NCBI GenBank assembly: GCA_029891345.1
Contig: CM056993.1
Span: 109,793,800-109,857,799, forward strand
Direction: 5' to 3'
Source of the DNA: Dryococelus australis
Lineage: Eukaryota; Arthropoda; Insecta; Phasmatodea; Phasmatidae
Length of the DNA: 64,000 nucleotides
This document shows positions 48,941 to 59,603 of the stretch, piece after piece. The translations under genes were made by a program, and so were the position numbers. Numbering within the stretch: the stretch's first letter is position 1; each line of letters starts with the position of its first letter. The notes under the pieces were generated by a model. The model searched no databases and was not told the origin of the DNA. It was given only the letters and a program-made list of their open reading frames with translations.

Positions 48941-49112
48941 TTGTTAATAGCGGTACTTAATACACCCTTGTTCGTGTTACTTCAGCCCTGACTGTGTACG
49001 AGTAGTGATTCAGGCACAAGTTATAACGACACGTAAAAACGTGTTTAGTGATGTATGGGCAATTTATAGGCCCTGAGTACGGCGCCAGATGTAATGTGTA
49101 ACAACATAAACG
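48941..49112. other. Unassigned spacer
   Basis: Nothing recognised. Confidence 0.3.
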
Positions 49113-50070
49113 CTACACTCTAAATTAGAATCAGTGGGAAACAACTGATTGCTTCAGTGAAAAAATTTCACTGATTGAATTAGTGACGTGAAACAATTTC
49201 ACCGATTGAATAAGTGACGGCAGACTGCAGTGGCGAAATTAAATATTACTTTTATTGAATGTAGCCAAATAATTACTTGAAATAAACATATTTACGACAG
49301 TTTGCTATTTATAGTGCGCAATTTACCGTAATTTAAAAAAGTAAAAAACCGTTTCTTAGGTGGCCGGGATAGAACTCGCGCATCTTTAGAATCTAGGTCG
49401 TTGCCTTATCATCTGAGCTACCAAGTCAACTTAACATCCTGAGAGGAAAATATGTGTCTTACAGTTCCACCGCGAAATCGTGTAGTTTGAAGTTGCATGC
49501 TCATACTTTTCGTGTTTGATTGGATTGGTACAATCTGAATTGCTGAAACGAGTTGAGTGTACTCTCTTCACCGCATTAAATGCAGTTTGAATCTTCAAAC
49601 AGAGCGCTGTGACGATTACGTGGAATCTAAATGAAAGACGTAAAAAGGTCATGAAAGCCTGTGTGTTCATATTATCTCGTAAAATGGCATTTTGAAAGAC
49701 TAAACACATCTTATAAAGTATTTTGTATTAGTTTTATTCGTTTAATCGTTGTTACTTCACTTGATACACTTTGATTAACGGCCATTTTTAAACGCAGCTT
49801 CGCTGATACATCAGTCAAAAATAATTAGAGATGGAGCAAGTTGCTCAGATTTTCATTGGTCCATCAGTCAAAAAATAAACCACTGAGAAAACAGTGGAAA
49901 AAAGACTGACGAATCAGGGGGCAATGTCACTAAATAAATCAGTGAATGAAATATGGCATTTTTTCACTGCTTCGTCAGTTAAATCCACTGAAGTGACTGT
50001 TGTATCAGTCACATATTTTTAACTGATTGAAACAGTTAAATTCTCACTGATTCAGATTTATATTGTACTA
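49113..50070. mobile_element. Non-autonomous element rich in TCAGT/ACTGA motifs
   Basis: Both ends carry inverted copies of taaat--gaatcagtg-gaa (left 49121-49140, right 50041-50060). Inside each end is a dense run of actgatt/tcagtga motifs, several paired as small palindromes (cttcagtgaaaaaatttcac; tcactgcttcgtcagt). Subterminal motif clusters like this bind transposase in hAT and some other DNA transposons. No coding capacity. A tRNA-like sequence sits in the interior. Target duplication not identified. Confidence 0.6.
49351..49430 (-). mobile_element. tRNA-like relic inside the TCAGT element
   Basis: On the minus strand: tggtagctcagatgataag (box A), then a central acgacctagattctaaagat, then gcgagttctatcccggcc (box B). 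Box order and spacing are those of a tRNA gene, but the D and anticodon stems do not pair well. It is read as a SINE head or a tRNA relic trapped in the transposon. Confidence 0.5.
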
Positions 50071-50640
50071 GTGCGACAAAAGCATATAAATCTTGTATAG
50101 AGGCGTGGCGACTGAAATACGACGTAGATAGAGATGTGCAACGGAAGAACACCCAGAAATATCACTACAAACCTCAGTTATTAAATAACAGGAAGTATCG
50201 CTATAAAAAATATATACTTTCTACTGGAAATCATAATTCAGCAGGGACGTTTCAAGCAAAGTGTCAAATTTAATTAGTGTCGATTTTACCAAATTATTTT
50301 TGACATGAAATGCGTAGTAAATTTTCATTCAAGATTTAATTTGTGGCCTCAGAAACACTAGCTCCTCTCGTGAATGATAAGTTCCATTAACATTGTGCCT
50401 GGCAATAAATTTTTTTAATTTTTAGAAGAAAAATTAGTTAATTTGTTTCTCTTCTCCAGACTAGTTCAAGGTATTACCTAAAAAAGCTAATGCCAGGGTG
50501 TTAGAAGTTAAATTGGCTAGGTTCAGTTCAAATTGAAAAACACCCTTCTCTGCTTCTTTTGAAAAATTATAATTCATTGACTTAGCTGATTATGAATTAA
50601 TATGAAGAAATCTGGACGTTATTGAAGTTCTGGGCGTTCT
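50071..50640. other. Unassigned AT-rich spacer
   Basis: Nothing recognised. Confidence 0.35.
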
Positions 50641-51180
50641 CGTCGTTGGCAGTAGCATCTCCCTGGATGCAGCAGGACATTTCCTCGTGGGCTTTCCTAA
50701 TTAGGCTCTCCGGCCTGTATTGCTAATACAACCTCAGCACATGCATGCACGCCACGGTAAATTTTCCTATTTAATCCTAAAAAATTATGTGGGTAGCGAC
50801 CGAAACAGGCCTACGTCTTAATATTCTTGCTCTCACATCTTCGTCTCCTTCGAGACGGCCTGCTTACAGGTGTGAACTCGTGTCCCTATATTAAGAATAA
50901 ATTTAAAATCCCTGCGGGCTAAACCCATGCGGGTAAGCGTCCTTCCATCGAAGACCAAGATGGCTAAAAATTCTCATTGAAAACTTAAATAAATATCGCC
51001 GTCAAAACCGACCAATCGCGAGAGTGCTAGAGGCAAGAATTACTCATCACGTCACTTGGTTACCATGGCAACAGATCAACAACTGCTCAGAAACTAGAGC
51101 CTTCTAAACCCATTACATAAACAAAAACAACAGACTGGAAAGACATATAAATGTGTTGCAAAACAAAATAAAATCTAAAA
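50641..51180. promoter_or_regulatory. Promoter-like stretch with a perfect RFX X-box
   Basis: gttaccatggcaac at 51059-51072 fits the X-box consensus GTNRCC-N2-RGYAAC at every position. RFX factors bind this site in promoters of ciliary genes across animals. Nearby are atcacgtcac (CRE/E-box-like, about 51047), a CCAAT motif (gaccaatcgcg, about 51010) and a YY1-like accaagatggct (about 50959). A TATA-like attatttaag (minus strand, about 50985-50994) suits minus-strand transcription, but orientation is open. No exon was recognised. The motifs are seen directly; promoter function is inference. Confidence 0.45.
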
Positions 51181-51304
51181 ATTATACGAGCACGAATTTA
51201 CATAACTAATTATGTAATTCACGTGCCGATGAAAATTAACTTACATGAAATCAGATTACGTCTTGAAAATGCATAAATAAGTAAATAATTAAAATATGCA
51301 TATG
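51181..51304. other. Spacer
   Basis: Short AT-rich stretch between the X-box region and the transposase relic. Confidence 0.3.
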
Positions 51305-52480
51305 GCCCCAATTTACAACGTTACAAAGATGTGCTCAAAATATCTGCCTTGCATCTGAATCCATGCCTGCACATGTCGCATCATAGTGGCTTTCTGATAC
51401 GTTCAAACATCCCAGGTGTGCCGCGGATCTGCATTGCAATGCCTGTAACAGGTGTTGCGTAGGCAATGGTCTTGAGACCATTCAGCGAAATGATTCGTTG
51501 GATTCAAATCAGGGGAACGTGCAGGCCAGGCGATTGGTCTTGCATGAGCCATCCGCCCGTGCGGGAACCACTCACCCGGAGAGGCACTGGCCAATCTACT
51601 GAACTGATGTGGCGCGCCATCATGCAAGAACACCATGCAGTGCATAAGACCAAACAGGACACCCTCGAGTAGCGCAATTAACTGCTGTTGGAATGGGATG
51701 CTGTACGATCGGCCTGTCAAGCGTCCAGGTATAATGCAAGGCCCGTAACCGACGATACCTGCCCACACTTAAATGCTGAATTCTTGCTGATGGTGTAACT
51801 GCACAGTTTGCTTGCAGATTCTCAGCAGCCCAGTGACGAGTGTTGTGGAAATTGAACACGTAATTTCTCATGAAGGCCGCCTCCTCAGTAAACCAAACAG
51901 GAGCTATTAAAATACTGATCGCGACCACACGTGAGATGCAAACATGTGCTAACTCCACTCGTGATGGGAAATCAGCTTCAACAACAGCTCGTACACACCG
52001 AACGTGATACAAGCAAAACAGTCGTTCGTGTCAAATTTCCCAAATTATTCGAGTTCGTGTGCCTTCTGCTGCTGCTATCCGTCGTTTACTGTCACCAGGA
52101 TGATCGTCAATGTGAAAGAAAACGGGTTCCTCTGAAACTACAGTTTGCGTTCGGCGGGGTCGACCAACGTGTCCACTCCATTTAGAGAACGAATCACTGT
52201 CTCTCAGACATTTAATTTATATATTCTCTGAAACGTCTTTCTATTTAGCAGTTGAAGATTAGGAAAATGTTCTGTGTACAGACGTTTTGCTGTCACCGTA
52301 CTTCACTCGACAAGTGTGTACGTTAGATGCGTGTCAGCCACGTCTCGGTTGGAATAAGCATCCGTGATCACTGTGACTCGTGAAGAGACACACTGGACTA
52401 GCTTCAGCTTGTAGTATCTGTAGCGCTTAAAGTCCAGCGTGTGTTTGATTTCATCAGTGAACTGGACCTGCCAACACACA
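51305..52480 (-). mobile_element. Tc1/mariner-superfamily transposase relic, second type
   Basis: Read on the minus strand from about 52300: LYTEHFPNLQLLNRKTFQRI (DNA-binding domain), GRPRRT, then APVWFTEEAAFMRNYVFNFH with NTRHWAAENLQ, then MWAGIVGYGPCIIPGRLTGR, GVLFGLMHCMVFLHDGAPHQ, and AWPARSPDLNPTNHFAEW near 51500. The order and motifs match the Tc1/mariner-superfamily transposases with an FTDE first block. Here that block reads FTEE, so the first catalytic Asp is replaced by Glu. The second Asp (HDG) is present. The frame is broken in several places between about 51770 and 52300, so the copy is dead. The ends were not defined. The left limit is the gtgctcaaaatatctgcctt stretch near 51330. 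Confidence 0.85.
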
Positions 52481-52529
52481 CTCCACGTTCGTATCTACCA
52501 CACACCATGCAAAAACAGGGCTGAGCTGA

Positions 52530-52690
52530 CTACTAACAACGGACGCATTGGCATGTGTCCTAAACTTGGGAACCATCTAGCCTGGGGTGTATGTTGATAT
52601 GGGCGTTTTGTTTTGTGGGGTACTGTCCACACCCTGGTTACTTCCCACATAATCGACACATCCTCTGTAGGAAAACACACCCCCGCATGT
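52530..52690 (-). repeat. Dispersed repeat C, copy 2
   Basis: Minus-strand match to 48770-48940: gatgtgtcgattatgtggga, agtaaccagggtgtggacag. The accctggttac core also appears, on the minus strand, near 53215-53225. Confidence 0.7.
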
Positions 52691-52999
52691 ATCATGTAGC
52701 AAAAAGGGGTGGGAGGCTGAGCTGGTGAGGTCACATGTAAAGTTAATGAGCACCGAGCCTGTAAGAAGTCATTTTATAATCAGTCCCGTCATAGTTAATT
52801 CTTTTTCTGAGTACAACCCTGCGAGGAAAAAAAAAACATTTTTTTTTTTAGACTAAAAGTCTATGAAACTGGAAATCGTGCGGACTGCTCGTACCTCTAT
52901 AGTTGGTTCACGGTTATGTGTACAATTTTCTAATCAACATTATCCTGAGAAAAATGCATTGCCTTTGACAGGTAGTACTTTCATGTAAAAACTGCTTTG
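52691..52999. other. Unassigned spacer
   Basis: Nothing recognised. Confidence 0.3.
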
Positions 53000-53089
53000 T
53001 ATATTTTCAATGTTGTTGGCAGCGGCATTGTTGAAAGTAGTTCTATGTCTTACGAGCGCCTTCTACCAATACGTATTTTGTATGCCCGA

Positions 53090-53460
53090 GTATTATTATT
53101 GCGGGGGCGCTAAGGGAGACCCAGATACGCCGCTCTCTTTGTTACAGACGGCATCCATTTTGATGATGGCGCAGCGCTGCTTTATTGGCAGGGGCAAAGA
53201 CATGACAGGAAAGTGTAACCAGGGTGTGGGGGTTCAGGGAAGGGCTGCCCGAGTGAAGGGGCCTGGCCGGGAGACGAACCACGGAGCCGGGGCGACTACT
53301 TACTTGCGTCCGCTCCCTCTTGTTCGGGGAACTAGCCTGCCCAGCACCGTGGGAACGTTCTTCGTGGCTCGCGCCGGTGCGGCCAGCCCTGCAGTCCTCC
53401 GCGCGGGGAAACCCCGCACACACACGCGCGCACACACACGGCTGGCTAGTGATGGGATAA
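53090..53460. other. GC-rich stretch, repeat-like
   Basis: GC-rich with open frames on both strands (152 codons plus, 97 codons minus) and no motif in either. On the minus strand tggttcgtctcccggccagg is box-B-like, and acaccctggttacactttcc resembles dispersed repeat C. I therefore favour a decayed SINE-like repeat over a gene. A (CA)/(CG)-type run ends it near 53415-53440. Confidence 0.4.
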
Positions 53461-54198
53461 TCGCATAATTTTGTAATTGGAATGAACCGATTACGATAAT
53501 TTTTTAATCTAATAAATAATAGGTAAGAATAGTAGATTGTCTGGTTTTAATACAATAAATTTATTCGAAACTATTCTCAGCCAAAAAATTTATGTTTATT
53601 TTAAATTATTTCTGCTATTTTGAAAATTTGTCTCAAAATTATATTTATATTTTCAATGAAAGTGAAACATGTAGGCATCTGCGATGTTTTGTTTTGTTTA
53701 AGTATAAACAGCTGATAATCGTGAAAAATCGAATTGTTTTAGAATAATCGATGAACCGATTATAATTAAATAATCTAATAATTGATTATTTTACCAAGTA
53801 TTATCCCATTACTACGTTGGCAGCTGCTGCACCGTGCCAATGTGCTACAGCTAGGCGATTGGATTGAACATAACATAGTTTTTAAAGTGTGCGTGAGACG
53901 TTAATTATAGTTATAGGTCCGGAAATTTGGCATATTAATTTCAACAACAAGCTAGATTCCAAAATCCTTTGCGTATTCGAGCTTGAGTTAGTTGCCCGTT
54001 GGCTGTTGCTCCGGTTTAACTCTAGACCAAGCAGTATACTGTTCGGTACTTTTTTTTCTTTGCAGGCACTTTATTTGTTGATAGTCATCCGACCTGTGTC
54101 TAGCAGACTGTGGTCCGACAGAAGTGTACATGTAGTTACAATTGGTAAAACTTTTAACTTATCCTCGAATGAATTCACAAAATTTCCATGTCTCTAAT
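53461..54198. other. AT-rich region without recognised features
   Basis: Short palindromic 'aatcgattattc / gaataatcgatg' type motifs around 53450-53800 (ataatcg repeated) suggest an old AT-rich repeat. No gene. Confidence 0.35.
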
Positions 54199-54337
54199 TA
54201 TAGTCCATTCACGCGTACTTTCTAATTTTCTGAAATCTTGCTGGAGTTCTACCTTCAGAATATTCTTCCGACCCATAAACAGTCTAGAAAATAACATCAA
54301 AGATAAAACGCTTACTGCATTCGTACGCACTCACTAT
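54199..54337 (-). repeat. Dispersed repeat B, copy 4
   Basis: Minus orientation. Opens tatagtccattcacgcgtac, contains tgaaatcttgctggagttct, and closes cattcgtacgcactcactat. Confidence 0.75.
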
Positions 54338-54842
54338 ACTAATAATTTATATCACAAATATTTTTTCCTTGGTATTTCTTATGAATAGAATATAGTTTAA
54401 CGAAAAATAAGATTATTTTATGTTTACAGAAGTACACATGAAACGCTTGTGATTCGCACGACATTCAGGACACAACCGAACACGTCATGCATGGAGTGAT
54501 TTTACTTAAAGGTTTGATTACAAAAGTGTGTATATACCGGTAATAGACTATATATAACGCCAGATACGTTGGTTGAAGCCCATTGGCTGTTGAGAGTCTA
54601 CAAAGGGCGATCTTAGATAATAGTTTTGGCTAATACACTGTGCGAATATTTAGCCAGACTGATGCATTTATATTTTATAACGACATGTAAAAATTTACGG
54701 CACAACAAATGGCTCAACAGAAGTCCATCACCCTGCTAAAATATTTACCCAAGAAATCAGTAAAAAATGATAATGTAGAATCACACTTTTTTTATTTGTC
54801 TATAATGGCTTCCACAAACTTGTAAAATGCAATTAAAGTTTA
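54338..54842. other. Unassigned spacer
   Basis: Nothing recognised. Confidence 0.3.
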
Positions 54843-55272
54843 TAAAGACCGTTCACGATAAAGTGAGCACTTTTGAAATGAACTTTATAAAAAAGTCACT
54901 ATCCCCGCTTACATATATTTTAACGGACACATTGAGTGAGTTACATGCGCCCAGTAAGGTTAGTAACGATGTATGGAAAATAGTTCCATATCTTAACGTC
55001 GAACAAAAAGTTTTGGGTAACCATTTGTGATAACTTAAGTTATTTCTTTCACTTTCTGTTTCTATTAATGCATCGAAATGTAAAAATTCCCAAATTTGTA
55101 AAGTATTTATTTTTATAATATTTTCACAGTTTCACTTGGCCAATGCGTGAATAAAGTGATGAGGCCCGAGGCAATGTTAATTTTATATAAGGCGGAGGAA
55201 TACACAACGTGCATACAAGTAAATATTAAGCACGGCTTTGAAAATAGCTTATTTTACTGTGAACAGCCTATA
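54843..55272 (-). mobile_element. MITE family A, copy 9
   Basis: Minus orientation, opening tataaagaccgttcacgata and closing ttattttactgtgaacagcc. Carries two of the recurrent MITE frames (HDKVSTFEMNFIKKSL; MRPEAMLILYKAEEY). Confidence 0.92.
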
Positions 55273-55289
55273 CCTGTGAATTTTGTACT

Positions 55290-55515
55290 ACACACGCTCA
55301 AGTGTGCGTCTGAGGTAGAGATGGGACTCAAATGCGTCTCAGTGCTAAGCCCCGTACTCAAACGGGGGAAAGCAAGGAGGCAAGCACCGCGGCAGAGAGG
55401 GATCTGGCAAGCACGGCCGCGATTGGAGCCCACGACTGCTACAGCCAGGGGCCACCTGTTGTTCACCAACAGATTCGAACGCACGCTAAATTTCAACATC
55501 CTTCTTGCACGCCTA
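55290..55515. other. GC-rich unassigned segment
   Basis: Open on both strands over about 80 codons because of its composition. Contains ccaacagattcgaacgcacg, a box-B-like phrase, so it may be a SINE relic. Not recognised. Confidence 0.3.
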
Positions 55516-56084
55516 TAGCCTTATCTTAACTACTGGCCGCAAGTTTGCGTGAGAAGACATTGCCTTACACGACAAGACCGATCAGAATTAACCATTTCGG
55601 AACCGCTTTAATTTAGGGTTACAGGTATTGCAAAAAAAATTTTGGGTGCGTGCTGTACTTCAGTCGACACGACACTTATTTTATTACTACAACCGTTGAG
55701 ATATAGACTTTGCGTAAGGCTATAATAATGGCAATCATTAATAAACTATGACAGTAGCGTGGTTAACAAATAAATCACTCGCAGGGAATGTCATTGGACA
55801 TTGTACCTCACAGTGTACAGTAGCGTCTAAATATTACCTTCGTGTGCACATGGTCTAATTGGACTAAGTTACTTCGATAGTGAAAGTCAGTGATTCATGG
55901 GAAGACAACTAAGACGTGTAACGAAACGAACAATCTGTTAACGAAAGCGGATTTGAGCTACGGTGTTTTGGTATACAACTAATCGTGTAATATTTCCGCG
56001 GATAACAGGTAGCTCACATATAGTTCGTCCGTCGTTAACTTAGCACTTTCTAAATCAGCCTCGGAATTAAAAAAAAATCTTGTT
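55516..56084. other. Unassigned AT-rich spacer
   Basis: Nothing recognised. Confidence 0.3.
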
Positions 56085-56513
56085 TATAGGTTGTTCGCGG
56101 TAAAATGAACCCTTCTGAAAGCTTTTCTTAATATCTACTTGTATGCACGTTGTGTATTCCTCTGCCTTATGTACAGTTGACATTGCTATGGGCCTCATCA
56201 CTTTATTCATACGTCGGTCAAATGAAACTGTGAAATTATTAAGAAAGTAAATACTTAATAGATAAACTCATTTTTACACTCCGATGCATAAAAAAAACAG
56301 TGAAAGTGAAATAATTAGTTTTCAGTTGTCACAAATGGTTACCTAACAATTTTTATTCTACGTTAAGATATGGAAATACTTTTCATCCATCGTTACCAAA
56401 TTTAATGGGCACATGCCGCTCAGTGTGCCCATTAAAATATGCGCATGCATGAGCAGTGACTTTTTTCTAAGGTTCATTTCCAAAGTGCTCACTTTATCGT
56501 GAACAGCCTTTAT
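56085..56513 (+). mobile_element. MITE family A, copy 10
   Basis: Plus orientation, opening tataggttgttcgcggtaaa and closing ttatcgtgaacagcctttat. Its minus frame HDKVSTLEMNLRKKSLLM extends beyond the TIR into flanking DNA. Confidence 0.92.
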
Positions 56514-57009
56514 AACTCTTTTAGTCTCAGGGTCGTAGGATGTTGCAGAAGAAGTGTATTCAATTAACGATGCTGTATACAGCAGATCATCACGTGGTGA
56601 TAGACATCGTTCGTTGTTAAGAATATGTTCCCCAGTCTCATAAACAGCCTGTTCTGCCAATAACACCAAGCGCGAACATGTTTTCATTTAATCCCGACGT
56701 GCGGTAGAGTATTAATCACAAAGTACGTAGTATTACAGAAGCGAAACAGCCCGTCATACCGCGAACTCCAGCCGCGCACGCCAGCACATGTCAGCAACGT
56801 GTAGGAACGCCATTCGCAAGCCGCGGCAGCCCAGCCAGTAGGGTACCTTCCGCAGTGTGCGGTAGCTAATCACACGCAAGACCCGTTCCCAGTGCCTCCC
56901 CGTAGCCAATTAGATAATGGGCACACTTACATCGGAAAAACCTCCGTGCTATTTCGTCTCTGTATCCTTATACATCCTGTAATAATGTAATAATACTTGT
57001 ATAAATTAT
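56514..57009. other. Unassigned region, GC-rich at 56735-56910
   Basis: The GC-rich part (ccgcgaactccagccgcgca, caagccgcggcagcccagcc) has no ORF motif. Could be a repeat or a small island. Confidence 0.3.
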
Positions 57010-57369
57010 ATTCACATTTAAGTGAGCACTTTTTAAATCAACCTTTGAAAAATATCACTGTCTCTACCTGCATATATTATGACGGGCATGCTGAATTTAA
57101 TGCGCATTGTAAAGTTGGTAACGACGGAGGAAAAGTATTTCAATGTCGTAACGTTGAATTAAAATAACATTTGTTAACACTTGTAAATACTTTTACGATT
57201 TCTTGTTATTACTGATTTTTAATGACACACGCGTATTAATTAGCAAATTTGCAAAATAGATACGTTTCTAATGTTAATTTTATATATGGTGAAAGAATGC
57301 ACAATATTCATACAAGTAGGTCTTAAACAGAGCTTTTAAATGTTCTCAGTTTACCGTGAACATCCTATA
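57010..57369 (-). mobile_element. MITE family A, copy 11 (worn)
   Basis: Minus orientation. The left TIR is eroded (starts around cacatttaagtgagcac), there is an internal deletion before tctaatgttaattttatata, and the right end ttaccgtgaacatcctatag is clear. One of the oldest copies here. Confidence 0.85.
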
Positions 57370-57842
57370 GCTTCAAACGAAAAAAAATATTGATTGCAAC
57401 AGCTAAAATGATATATTTAATGCGACCGAAAGGGCCAACGAAAACGCAGACCCTCGTGTCCACAGTACAGCTGGCTCTTTACTATTAAAAGTAATTCCAA
57501 CAATTGTTCCGCAGTGTTAACTTTTATGTGAATCGGAAGGACAGTAGTGTTCAGTACGCCGGAACTGAGCAAAGCTCTCAAATAACCGATTTAATTTATG
57601 ATTTTACGATCTGTTAATACATTTTTTTGGTGTCTGCTGTCCCTTAGCATAACACTTGTTTTTTTTATTTGTGTTCGGCCAAAGAAATTAGAACCATTCT
57701 TTACCTAGAACGTTAACACGTTTGACGAATCATTGACCCACAGGAAATATAAATGAGATTTGAGCCTTACAGTGTACAGTACTAACCTAAATGATCAACC
57801 TGTGAGTTACGTACACAACTGCACTCTAAGAAATTATTCCTA
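57370..57842. other. Unassigned spacer
   Basis: Nothing recognised. Confidence 0.3.
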
Positions 57843-58158
57843 AATTTACCATACCAGTGTATACGTTTGATGAAAAGCGGGAATGGTAATTTACCATACC
57901 AGTGTATACGTTTAATGAAAAGCGGGAATGGTAATTTACCATACCAGTGTATACGTTTAATGAAAAGCGGGAATGGTAATTTACCATATCAGTGTATACG
58001 TTTAATGAAAAGCGGGAATGGTAATTTACCATATCAGTGTATACGTTTAATGAAAAGCGGGGAATGGTAATTTACCATACCAGTGTATACGTTTAATGAA
58101 AAGCGGGAATGGTAATTTACCATACCAGTGTATACGTTTAATGAAAAGCGGGAATGGT
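57843..58158. repeat. Minisatellite, seven 45-bp units
   Basis: Seven near-identical 45-bp units (one is 46 bp) start at 57843, 57888, 57933, 57978, 58023, 58069 and 58114. Each reads aatttaccataccagtgtat, acgtttaatgaaaagcggga, atggt. Variation is limited to a few sites (tga/taa; catac/catat), so the expansion is recent. Every unit junction forms the palindrome atggtaa-t-ttaccat. Because 45 is divisible by 3, both strands are open across the array and give false repeat proteins. Confidence 0.97.
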
Positions 58159-58186
58159 AATTTTTCCCGCTATACATTAATCGTAA

Positions 58187-58337
58187 CATTCCTACATTTG
58201 CTCAGGAAACAGTCAAATGCGTAGGGAACTTCCCGACTTTCTATAGAAGCGACGCTAAACATTCCTGCATCTGCAGCCTGATATGTGGTATTGTTTCCAT
58301 AGGCTTAAAATTCCCATTAAAGTTTAGGAAGTTTACG
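58187..58337 (+). repeat. Dispersed repeat D, copy 2
   Basis: Partner of 28547-28700. Shares cctacatttgctcaggaaac, agtcaaatgcgtagggaact, gcagcctgatatgtggta and cccattaaagtttaggaag. It begins directly after the minisatellite. Confidence 0.8.
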
Positions 58338-58495
58338 AGAAGAAATTATACAGTTTGCGCACAATGTTCTGAATGAGTTAATTCGACACTCTCCAAATCA
58401 GTATCTTAAAAACTTTTATACTAATATGACTGCTGCTGCAGCTAATTTAATGGAAACGCTGACTTGCAAATCTACAGCAAATTTTCCACTGAGTT
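58338..58495. other. Short spacer
   Basis: Nothing recognised. Confidence 0.3.
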
Positions 58496-58736
58496 AAGAG
58501 TGGAGTGGGCGGTTCTTAACATCGGGGGGATGAAAGTTGATAAGGGTGGAGAGACGTGTGTATGGAGCAGCGCTGGAATGCAAGGGCGGGGGAAATGGGA
58601 GATCTCCAAGAAAACTCGCCGTCCAGTGGCATCGTCTGGCCCGATTGCCACCCCGGCAGCGCTGCCTTTTCCCCCTCCCCCAGGAATCGAACTCGGTTCA
58701 TCGCAATCGCTCTAACCGCTGCGCGACCGTGGCCCC
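58496..58736 (-). mobile_element. tRNA-derived SINE, copy 3
   Basis: Minus strand, opening at 58736 with ggggccacggtcgcgcagcg (worn box A) and then gttcgattcctgggg (box B, well kept). The body has the gatctccaagaaaactcgcc and gggcggttcttaacatcggg landmarks of the family. Confidence 0.85.
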
Positions 58737-59603
58737 AACGAATTAGAAAATTAGTCCTCTGTTAAAAGGTTATCTTAGCAGAGTGGCTATTAAATTGGTA
58801 GCCCCCGAAATTCCTTTCTTCTTTGTGGCATACATTTAAAGAGTAAAAAATTTCCCTTATTAAGTATATATTCATGTTTCTAACTTTTTCATTCGTGAGG
58901 TAATGACAATGTCAGAACAATTCTTAATTTTTACATATGACCGAAAAATACAGAATATGTAGAAATAAGAAAATTTTCATCAGGGTTGTCAACAGTGCGG
59001 ATTAAACAGTGAACCAACCAGCAAAACTGACAAGATTTGTCAAGTGTTTCCTCGGTTAAAAATATTTCGGCTGTAACTTGTCAAATTTAATTCCTAAAGA
59101 AAGTACACGGCAGCAAAAGTAAAACGAAAAACTTGTGTTAATTTGCATTAGATCTAAAACAATTGCGGGATAATTTTTTTCCTGTTGTCCGTCAAATGCA
59201 TGAAAATGCACGAGAGCTGTAAAAAATAGAGCTGTCATAATTACAATAGCATAGGGATATCATCATGAGTTGGCGCTATTCAGGTAAATGCTGCTGTTTG
59301 TTGTATTAAATTACAGGTAGTACGGACATCTATATTACGTCGGCATGACTCTTAGAACAATGGGTTGAGAGGAAAAAAAACATGCTTTATCGGCGGTTTT
59401 GAAGCCTGGTAGTCATGCTACACCTACAGCACATCTGCCAAATTTGTTGCTTGCATGCAAGGCTTCGGAAATAAGTGTGTTTTGTTCTCGGGAGAGTGGC
59501 CGAGGGTGCCCCGTTAAGTTTAATATCACAATTAATTACTTAAGCAGTGAAAGTTGGTATATCAACTGTTGTGAATATTTGGTAACACGCAACACACTTA
59601 CCG
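58737..59603. other. Unassigned AT-rich spacer
   Basis: Nothing recognised. Confidence 0.35.

Noticed and set aside
49351-49430. Functional tRNA gene
   Set aside because: Boxes A and B are present but the D and anticodon stems do not form properly.
53010-53468. 152-codon plus-strand ORF
   Set aside because: Lies in GC-rich, repeat-like DNA, is overlapped by an equally open minus frame, and ends in a CA-rich run. No motif.
57826-58070. Open frames on both strands giving 15-residue repeats
   Set aside because: They result from a 45-bp tandem repeat whose unit is divisible by three. No start context or coding signal.
57843-58158. CRISPR-like array
   Set aside because: Units are contiguous, with no unique spacers, and the setting is eukaryotic.
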